From Betaproteobacteria bacterium UBA6910 (GTDB lineage: Bacteria; Pseudomonadota; Gammaproteobacteria; Burkholderiales; UBA6910), in contig DKBC01000302.1 in the NCBI GenBank assembly GCA_002451065.1, positions 9,053 to 19,634 of the forward strand: a stretch of DNA of 10,582 nt, read 5' to 3'. Below, piece by piece: positions 1 to 5,122 of the stretch. Position 1 is the first letter of the stretch. Each line of letters begins with the position of its first letter. The notes below the pieces were generated by a model. That model was not told the DNA's origin. It was given only the letters and a program-made list of their open reading frames with translations, and did no database searches. The position numbers and the translations under genes are program-made.

Positions 1-621
1 ATCCTGGCCGACGAGGTGAACCGGGCCACGCCCAAGACCCAGAGCGCGCTGCTGGAGGCCATGGAGGAGCACCAGGTCACGATCGAGGGCGAGACCCGCC
101 CCCTGCCGTCGCCGTTTTTCGTCGTCGCCACCCAGAATCCGTCGCACCTGGTGGGCACTTTTCCCCTGCCGGAGTCCCAGCTGGACCGCTTCCTGATGCG
201 CATCCACCTGGGCTATCCGGACCGGGAGGCGGAACGCGGCCTGCTGTCGGGAGTCGAGCGGCGCGAGATCATCGCCACCATCTCGCCGGTAATGGATTGC
301 GGACAGCTCATGGAACTGCAGCGGAAGGTGCGCGCGGTCCACGCCGCGCCCGCGCTGCTCGACTATGTGCAGGCGATCATCGCCCACACCCGGGCCAGCC
401 CCTATTACGAGCACGGCATGTCGCCCCGCGCCGGGCTGGCGCTGGTACACGCGGCCCGCGCCTGGGCGCTGCTGGGCGGGCGCGGAGAAGTGATTCCGGA
501 GGACGTGCAGGCGGTGCTGTCCGCGGTGGTGGGCCACCGGCTGCGCTCCGCCCAGGACTATGGCCAGGCGCAGGGGGCGGACCCGGCGGAGCGCATTCTC
601 GACGAAGTGGCGATTCCCTGA
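1..621 (+). CDS. MoxR family AAA+ ATPase, 3' part (5' end outside window)
   Basis: The frame is open from base 1 (206 codons), so the gene starts upstream. The first visible residues, ILADEVNR, are the Walker B/DExx segment, so the P-loop lies outside the window. Sensor 1 follows (FFVVATQNP, codons about 39-47), then an arginine after a Leu-rich stretch (FPLPESQLDRF), and a C-terminal lid with the sensor 2 motif SPRAGLAL (codons about 141-148). These are the usual landmarks of MoxR ATPases, which act as chaperone-like ATPases, typically with partners carrying DUF58, VWA or transglutaminase domains. Those usual partners (DUF58 and a TgpA-like protein) are on the same strand here, but 3.5 kb downstream beyond the barrel gene and regBA. 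The gene ends 15 bases before the stop of the convergent barrel gene, with no room for a normal terminator. Family assignment is secure; the client is unknown. Confidence 0.95.
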   Translation: MLADEVNRATPKTQSALLEAMEEHQVTIEGETRPLPSPFFVVATQNPSHLVGTFPLPESQLDRFLMRIHLGYPDREAERGLLSGVERREIIATISPVMDCGQLMELQRKVRAVHAAPALLDYVQAIIAHTRASPYYEHGMSPRAGLALVHAARAWALLGGRGEVIPEDVQAVLSAVVGHRLRSAQDYGQAQGADPAERILDEVAIP

Positions 622-636
622 CCCGCAACGCCTCCA

Positions 637-1608
637 TCAGAAGCGCGTCGCGACGCCGAGCACGCCGGCCCAGTCCGCGGTCAGCTGGACGCCGTGGACG
701 TTCTGGTAAACGGGAAGCTGCAGGTAGGCATACAGCTGAATGTCCTTGCTCGCCGCGAAGCTCACGCCCGGGCTCAGGGAAACAAACGTGCCGCCGGTGT
801 CCTCCGGCTCCGCCTGGAGGCCGCCGTCCTGGCGCTTGTTGACGAAGCTCAGTTGCAGCAGGCCCGACCAGGCAGGGGTGAACGGGTGGCGCCACCCGGC
901 GTTCACCAGATAGCGGTTTCCCGGCCTGTAATCGTCGTGGGAGTTGGTCGCCCCCTGGAACTCTGCCTGCACAAACCAGGTATCGCCGGCCCCGGGCAAG
1001 GCGCCGGTGAGGTAGCCTCCGATGATCGCGTCCGTGGTGCCGGTGCCGGGCTGAAGCGACCGTTCGGCCAACTCCCCGAATTCGTTGCGTACGTCGGTGC
1101 TGCCCGAGGGGAGCTTGACCCCGAAGTTCACTCCCGCCACGATAGCCGCGTCGGGGGATGCCGGGAAGGTATAGTGCCCCACGACCCGGATGTCCCCGAA
1201 TTTGGAGAAGTTCCAGGTTTCCGGCTCACGCTCAACTTCGCCGTCCTCCTCGTGGTTATGGATGTGCTCGTGGCTGCGGTCCACGAACGGCACCACCACA
1301 GACACGCCCCACTCGCGCGTGAAGTTGTAATCCACCGTCGCAAACCAGTTGCGGTTGATGGTTTGGACCTCGTCGTGTTCCCGGGGCACCTCGCCCACTC
1401 CGACCTTGTGCCGTCCCCTCCTGGGCTGGTCCTGGTCGATGTATTCATAGCGAAGTTCCGCCCGGCCGCCGGGTCCGGCCCAGACGCCCCGCACGTCCCA
1501 ATCGGTGGTAATCGGACAAAACGCGGAGCCGCAGGCGGCGTAAACCGCCGGCGCGCCCCACGCAAAAACCGTGAATAGCCCGGCCCCCAAAACGTTACTT
1601 GCCTTCAT
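637..1608 (-). CDS. Secreted outer-membrane beta-barrel protein with His-rich loop, function unknown
   Basis: A 323-residue protein. I chose the ATG at 1608 because an AAGGGGA Shine-Dalgarno sequence lies 7-8 bases upstream and because it gives a typical signal peptide (MKASNVLGAGLFTVFAWG, likely cut after AVYA near residue 24). An in-frame ATG at 1680 would only add a hydrophilic lead and hide the signal. The mature part has alternating amphipathic strands, many aromatic residues and a C-terminal Phe (ATRF), as in outer-membrane barrels recognised by BamA. Two Cys lie near the mature N-terminus (C26 and C31, CGSAFC). A loop at 113-119 reads HEHIHNH and is followed by an acidic run, a possible metal-binding site. 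I recognise a conserved proteobacterial family of hypothetical 'transporter'-like barrels (start CG.AFC, then RYEYIDQDQ) but no proven function. The gene diverges from regB and converges on moxR. A porin-like or metal-related role is inference. Confidence 0.8.
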   Translation of the reverse strand: MKASNVLGAGLFTVFAWGAPAVYAACGSAFCPITTDWDVRGVWAGPGGRAELRYEYIDQDQPRRGRHKVGVGEVPREHDEVQTINRNWFATVDYNFTREWGVSVVVPFVDRSHEHIHNHEEDGEVEREPETWNFSKFGDIRVVGHYTFPASPDAAIVAGVNFGVKLPSGSTDVRNEFGELAERSLQPGTGTTDAIIGGYLTGALPGAGDTWFVQAEFQGATNSHDDYRPGNRYLVNAGWRHPFTPAWSGLLQLSFVNKRQDGGLQAEPEDTGGTFVSLSPGVSFAASKDIQLYAYLQLPVYQNVHGVQLTADWAGVLGVATRF

Positions 1609-1809
1609 TTGGGATTCCCCTTGTTGTTGATCGATTCCCCCGGGTTGCAACGCACCGGGTCCAGCATGACGATTGCCCACCGAACCGCGTTGCCGGAGGC
1701 CGGCTGATCGTTAGCTCTTGGCGCTCACGCGCCCGGCGAGTCCGTTCGGCGGAACGAGAATAGATCTTATGGGGTCATTAGCAGGTGCGTGGGCGGCGCA
1801 TTGTCACGC

Positions 1810-1824
1810 GCGGCAAAACGCCGC
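1810..1824 (-). promoter_or_regulatory. Putative RegA/RegR box (distal copy)
   Basis: The plus strand reads GCGGCAAAACGCCGC, a GCGGC-N5-GCCGC dyad. Its complement, GCGGCGTTTTGCCGC, fits the RegR box as I recall it (GNGRCRTTNNGNCGC) and the PrrA/RegA half-site pattern GCGNC...GNCGC. A copy with one substitution lies at 2127-2141. This copy is about 200 bases upstream of the barrel gene start, and it is flanked by GTCAC (1803) and GTGAC (1829), which extend the symmetry. Binding by the adjacent RegA homologue is inference. Confidence 0.5.
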
Positions 1825-1859
1825 GGCGGTGACGCACCAGATCATGGGTCACACTGGGC

Positions 1860-1886
1860 GGCGACCAATCCGATGTATTGGTCGCC
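1860..1886. repeat. Perfect inverted repeat, 10-base arms, 7-base loop
   Basis: GGCGACCAAT (1860-1869) and ATTGGTCGCC (1877-1886) are exact reverse complements around a 7-base spacer. As RNA, the stem could grow by two G-C pairs with one bulged base (1859). The outer GCGAC and GTCGC also match the two RegA half-sites, but a 15-base spacing is longer than that reported for this family. No T run follows on either strand, so it is not a standard terminator. It could be an operator or part of a structured transcript. Confidence 0.6.
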
Positions 1887-1973
1887 CCTGGGAAACATGT
1901 ATCGGAGCGCCTGACCCCGGAAACCCGGTGGGAAGAGCCCGCTGAAGTCACGGCGGAAAGGCTGTTCGCCAAG

Positions 1974-2011
1974 GCCAACCCTGCCGCAGATCCCGGCAGA
2001 GCCGGGTTGGC
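1974..2011. repeat. Nested, mutually exclusive inverted repeats
   Basis: GCCAACCC (1974-1981) pairs exactly with GGGTTGGC (2004-2011). Inside lies CCCGGC (1992-1997), which pairs with GCCGGG (2001-2006) around an AGA loop. The two stems share bases 2004-2006, so an RNA could form one or the other but not both in full. Whether this region is transcribed is not known. No known riboswitch class was recognised. Confidence 0.45.
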
Positions 2012-2126
2012 TGCTGGCCTGCGCGCCGGTGGCGAGGAGGATTCCGGGTAGAGGACCGGACGCGCCATGGCATGCGAGGCATTCTAACGCCCCCTCGAAG
2101 CCACCCCTGACGGCCTCATGTCCCGT

Positions 2127-2141
2127 GCGGCAGAACGCCGC
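2127..2141 (-). promoter_or_regulatory. Putative RegA/RegR box upstream of regB
   Basis: The plus strand reads GCGGCAGAACGCCGC. The complement, GCGGCGTTCTGCCGC, matches the remembered RegR consensus GNGRCRTTNNGNCGC at every defined position. It differs by one base from the copy at 1810-1824. Its centre lies about 46 bases before the predicted transcription start of regB, next to where a -35 element would be, and no good -35 hexamer is present there. This is a typical activator position and suggests autoregulation of regBA (inference). Confidence 0.55.
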
Positions 2142-2167
2142 TCCCGCCGCGGAAAGGACTAAGCGGC

Positions 2168-2173
2168 TAAAAT
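2168..2173 (+). promoter_or_regulatory. Probable -10 element of regB (TAAAAT), possibly giving a leaderless mRNA
   Basis: TAAAAT matches five of six bases of the sigma-70 -10 hexamer in otherwise GC-rich DNA. It ends 7 bases before the ATG at 2181, so transcription should begin at or next to the start codon. No Shine-Dalgarno sequence lies at normal distance; an AAAGGA at 2153-2158 is too far upstream. The spacing-matched -35 position (2145-2150) has no similarity to TTGACA, consistent with an activator-dependent promoter. Confidence 0.5.
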
Positions 2174-2180
2174 CGCTTCC

Positions 2181-3479
2181 ATGGCACATACCGTCACGCC
2201 CGCCTCGGCGGTAGCCGCCACGCCCACCCGGGAGAACCTGCAGCGCCTGGTGCTGCTGCGCTACCTGGTGGTGGCGGTGGTGGCCGCCGCCGTTGCCGCC
2301 GCCAATGGCTTCCTCGACCTCGGATGGGAAACCCGGCCCATGGTGCTTGGCTTGGCCGTGCTGCTGCTTACCAATCTCGCCACCCACCTGCGCCTGCGGC
2401 GGGCACGGCCCGTGGGCCAGGGCGAGTTCTTCCTGCAATTGCTGCTGGACGTGCTGGTGCTGACAGGGCTGCTGGTGTGGAGCCATGGATCCCAGAATCC
2501 CCTGGTTTCCCTGTATCTCATTCCGGTGGTCATCGCCGCTGCCCTGCTGCCCGGGCTCTATGCCTGGCTGATGGCCGCGCTCACGGTGGGCTGCTACACG
2601 GGCTTGATGTGGCTGCCCGAAGAGCCCGCCGGCCACCACGAGCACGCCTCGAGCGCCTTTGACCTGCATTTAACGGGGATGTGGCTCACGTTCGCGTTCA
2701 GCGCGGGGCTGATCGCGTTCTTTGTCGGCCGCATGGCGCGCAGCCTGCGCGAGCGGGACCGCCATCTTGCGGAAGCCCGCGAGGAGGCGCTGCGCAATGA
2801 GCGCATCGTGGAACTCGGCACCCTGGCGGCGGGCGCTGCCCACGAGTTGGGCACGCCCCTCGCCACCATGTCGCTGCTGGCCGAAGAACTGCAGGAACCC
2901 TTGGCCGGCAACCCCCAGGCGGAACAGGACATCCGGCAACTGCGGCGCCAGATCGCCAATTGCAAACGCATCATCAGCGAGCTGCTGGCCTCCACCGGCC
3001 AGGCCCGTGCGGAAGACGGCCATTCCCGCACACCGGATGCCTTCCTGCAGGAAGTCGTATCCAAGTGGCAGATGATGCGGCCCGGCGTGAACTTCGAATA
3101 CCGCTGGAATGCGGCGGGACCGATGCCGGATATTCTGGCCGAGCAGACGTTGAGCCAGGCCGTGATTAACCTCCTCAACAACGCCGCGGACGCATCCCCC
3201 GATCGGATCGAGATCGAGGGGCGTTGCGAGGATGAGGAGATGGTGATCGAAATCCGGGACCACGGTCCGGGCCTCACCCCGGAGGCGCAGGAACGGGCGG
3301 GAGAGCCGTTTTTCACCACCAAGGGTTCGGGCAAGGGCACGGGCCTCGGACTGTTTCTCGCCAATGCCACCATCGGGCGTTTCGGCGGGACGGTACAGCT
3401 TTTCAACCGGGAAGGCCGCGGCGCCTGCACCAAGGTTCGAATTCCCCTGCTTTCCCTGATTTCCGGACAAGCTCCATGA
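2181..3479 (+). CDS. regB: RegB/PrrB-family redox-sensing histidine kinase
   Basis: A 432-residue inner-membrane sensor kinase. Residues about 22-185 carry roughly six hydrophobic helices. The loop motif GSQNPLVSLYLIP (103-115) matches the GGxxNPF-type quinone-binding motif of RegB. The phospho-accepting His is H221 in LGTLAAGAAHELGTPLAT, a RegB-type H box. C261 lies exactly 40 residues later, the same offset as H225 and the redox-active C265 of Rhodobacter capsulatus RegB. The ATPase part has an N box (INLLNNAADAS, 329-339), G1 (RDHGPGL, 359-365), an F box (EPFFTT) and G2 (GKGTGLGL, 384-391). The family phosphorylates RegA when the quinone pool and redox state signal low oxygen or reduced conditions, controlling respiration and energy genes. 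The stop codon overlaps the regA start (ATGA), so the two are translationally coupled. Equivalent names in other groups are prrB, actS and roxS. Confidence 0.93.
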   Translation: MAHTVTPASAVAATPTRENLQRLVLLRYLVVAVVAAAVAAANGFLDLGWETRPMVLGLAVLLLTNLATHLRLRRARPVGQGEFFLQLLLDVLVLTGLLVWSHGSQNPLVSLYLIPVVIAAALLPGLYAWLMAALTVGCYTGLMWLPEEPAGHHEHASSAFDLHLTGMWLTFAFSAGLIAFFVGRMARSLRERDRHLAEAREEALRNERIVELGTLAAGAAHELGTPLATMSLLAEELQEPLAGNPQAEQDIRQLRRQIANCKRIISELLASTGQARAEDGHSRTPDAFLQEVVSKWQMMRPGVNFEYRWNAAGPMPDILAEQTLSQAVINLLNNAADASPDRIEIEGRCEDEEMVIEIRDHGPGLTPEAQERAGEPFFTTKGSGKGTGLGLFLANATIGRFGGTVQLFNREGRGACTKVRIPLLSLISGQAP

Positions 3480-4033
3480 CGCCTGCCGACACCGACGCCC
3501 GCGACGAGCGCTCCTCGCTGCTCATCGTCGATGACGACCGGGACTTCTGCCGCATCCTGCAGCGGAGCATGGAAAAACGCGGCTTCGAGGTAAGCGTGGC
3601 CCACAGCGTGGAGGACGCCCGCTGGCTGGCGGAGGAAAATCCGCCGGAGTACGCGCTGCTGGACCTCAAGATGGCCGGCGCTTCCGGGCTCACGCTCATC
3701 CAGCACCTCAAGCAGCTGGATCCCGAAACCCGAATCGTGGTGCTCACCGGCTACGCCAGCATCGCTACCGCGGTGGAGGCGATCAAGCTCGGCGCCACCC
3801 ACTACCTGGCCAAGCCGGCGTCCGCGGAAGACATCGTGGCGGCCTTTCACAAGGACGCGGGCGACGATTCGGCCAAGGTCCGCGACGAGCCGGTGCCCCT
3901 CAAGCGCCTGGAATGGGAGCATATCCAGAAAGTGCTGATGGAAAACAGCGGCAACATCACGGCCACGGCGCGACAGCTCAAGGTGCATCGGCGCACCCTG
4001 CAGCGGCGCCTTGCAAAATATCCCGTGAAGTAA
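3476..4033 (+). CDS. regA: RegA/PrrA-family response regulator with Fis-type helix-turn-helix
   Basis: A 185-residue regulator, almost the same length as known RegA proteins. The receiver domain covers about 14-125, with the acidic pair D19/D20, phospho-acceptor D63 (LLDLKM), T91 (LTGYAS) and K113 (AKPA). A short proline-containing linker leads to a C-terminal Fis-like helix-turn-helix (about 150-182) ending NSGNITATARQLKVHRRTLQ, the family signature HRRTLQR. RegA proteins bind GCGNC...GNCGC-type sites and act as activators or repressors of respiratory, nitrogen and carbon metabolism genes. The start is the ATG that overlaps the regB stop; no strong ribosome site is needed there. Downstream is a 105-base gap with a weak GGCGCC hairpin (4040-4056) lacking a T run, so read-through into the DUF58 gene is possible. 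Equivalent names are prrA, actR and roxR. Box-like sites upstream of regB suggest autoregulation. Confidence 0.95.
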   Translation: MTPADTDARDERSSLLIVDDDRDFCRILQRSMEKRGFEVSVAHSVEDARWLAEENPPEYALLDLKMAGASGLTLIQHLKQLDPETRIVVLTGYASIATAVEAIKLGATHYLAKPASAEDIVAAFHKDAGDDSAKVRDEPVPLKRLEWEHIQKVLMENSGNITATARQLKVHRRTLQRRLAKYPVK

Positions 4034-4138
4034 ATCACAGGCGCCCTGCCGGCGCCCGGGAATGCGAACCATCGCCTCACGTCGAGGCTCCAAATGTATT
4101 AGATTTGCCATAACAAGAATCGCCCCGACACCTGGCCC

Positions 4139-5122
4139 ATGCTTGGCGCCCTCGCCGACCGCATCACCAACCGCATATTCCCGCCCCGGGGCAGGGAAAT
4201 GGGGCCCGTGGTGCTGGTGCATCGGCGGGTGTTCATCCTTCCCACCGGCCAAGGCGTGCTCTTCGCCCTGTTTCTCGCGCTGATGCTGGCGGGCTCCATG
4301 AACTACAACCTGAGCCTGGGCTATGTGCTCACGTTCCTGCTCGCCACCATGGCCATCGTCTCCATCCTGCACACGTTCCGCAACTTGGTGCACCTGCGGG
4401 TGTTTCCCGGAAAACCGGCGGCGGTGTTTGAAGGCGAGAACGCCGGCTTTCCGGTTCACCTGGAATCCCATGACGCGGTCCCCCGTCTCAGCATCGGCGT
4501 CCGGCCCAAGGCCGGGGGTGAGCCGGTGTATGCCGACGTCCCCCCCCGCGGCGTCGGCCAGGTGATCCTGCGCGTTCCGGCGCCCCGACGCGGATGGCTG
4601 CGCCCCGGATTGCTTCGCGTCACCACGCGCTTCCCCCTGGGACTGTTCTACGCCTGGTCCAACGTGGAATTGGACACCCGCTGCCTGGTCTACCCGAAGC
4701 CGGACGCGTCGCGCCTGCCGTTGCCCATGCTGGAGCCCCGCTCCGGCACGGGGTCTGAATTCGGCGCGGGCGAGGAGGATTTCGCGGGCATGCGTCCCTA
4801 TCGTCCGGGAGACTCGCCGCGGCACATCGCCTGGAAGGCGGTCGCCCAGGAAAGGGGCCTCCTCACCAAACAGTTCAGCGGGCAGGCGGAGGCGGAACTG
4901 TGGCTGGACTGGAACCTCGCCGCCGGGTTGGACACGGAGGCGCGGCTCTCGCGCCTGACGCGATGGGTGCTTGACGCCCACCGCGCCGATGCGACTTACG
5001 GCCTGCGCATCCCTGGCACCGTGGTGGCGCCGGACCGAGGCGAAGCGCACCGGGAGCACTGCCTGCAGATCCTCGCCCTCTACGGACTCGATCCCCAGGG
5101 AGAGGGGCATGACCGGCGCTGA
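4139..5122 (+). CDS. DUF58 domain-containing membrane protein
   Basis: A 327-residue protein. Two hydrophobic helices (about 36-53 and 57-76) follow a basic N-terminus. A beta-rich segment (about 85-185) precedes the DUF58 core with the signature FAGMRPYRPGDSPRHIAWKA (215-234) followed by LLTKQF. DUF58 proteins are usually encoded between moxR and a transglutaminase gene and are thought to belong to the same membrane-associated complex; the biochemical role is not settled. The 3' end overlaps the tgpA-like start by 14 bases, so the two are surely coupled. No good Shine-Dalgarno sequence precedes the ATG at 4139, but the N-terminus fits the family and no better start is seen. The 105 bases upstream contain only weak promoter-like hexamers (for example TAGATT near 4098). 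It may be transcribed from its own weak promoter or from regBA. Confidence 0.9.
   Translation: MLGALADRITNRIFPPRGREMGPVVLVHRRVFILPTGQGVLFALFLALMLAGSMNYNLSLGYVLTFLLATMAIVSILHTFRNLVHLRVFPGKPAAVFEGENAGFPVHLESHDAVPRLSIGVRPKAGGEPVYADVPPRGVGQVILRVPAPRRGWLRPGLLRVTTRFPLGLFYAWSNVELDTRCLVYPKPDASRLPLPMLEPRSGTGSEFGAGEEDFAGMRPYRPGDSPRHIAWKAVAQERGLLTKQFSGQAEAELWLDWNLAAGLDTEARLSRLTRWVLDAHRADATYGLRIPGTVVAPDRGEAHREHCLQILALYGLDPQGEGHDRR

Larger units (their letters stand above)
1609..2180. other. Divergent intergenic regulatory region between the barrel gene and regB
   Basis: This 572-base stretch separates two divergent genes. Short open frames cross it on both strands, but none has a ribosome site, a recognisable domain or a convincing start, so I treat it as non-coding. 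It is rich in dyads: two RegA/RegR-box-like sites (1810-1824 and 2127-2141), a perfect 10-base-arm hairpin (1860-1886) and a perfect 8-base-arm stem (1974-2011). GTCAC/GTGAC half-sites at 1803, 1829 and 1848 alternate in orientation around the first box. A probable promoter for regB abuts its start codon, and a TAGAAT hexamer on the minus strand (2081-2086) could be a -10 for leftward transcription. The region is longer than most divergent promoters, so a small RNA or structured leader is possible but unproven. Confidence 0.7.

Noticed and set aside
1646..1663. Sigma-54-like promoter on the minus strand upstream of the barrel gene (TGGAC...TTGCA)
   Set aside because: The GG and GC elements are two bases too far apart for a -24/-12 promoter, and the first hexamer fits poorly.
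1718..1945. Short open frame in the divergent intergenic region (75 codons, plus strand)
   Set aside because: No ribosome site, no recognisable motif, and it crosses the box and hairpin elements. It looks like chance in GC-rich DNA.
1893..1955. Cobalamin riboswitch-like words (GGAAACCCGGTGGGAA ... CCCGCTGAAGTCACGGCGG)
   Set aside because: Order and spacing of the conserved core do not fit the B12 element on either strand, and neither flanking gene is a cobalamin gene.
4040..4056. GGCGCC-CTGCC-GGCGCC hairpin after regA as a terminator
   Set aside because: The stem is only six base pairs and no T run follows. It may slow polymerase but does not meet the pattern of an intrinsic terminator.
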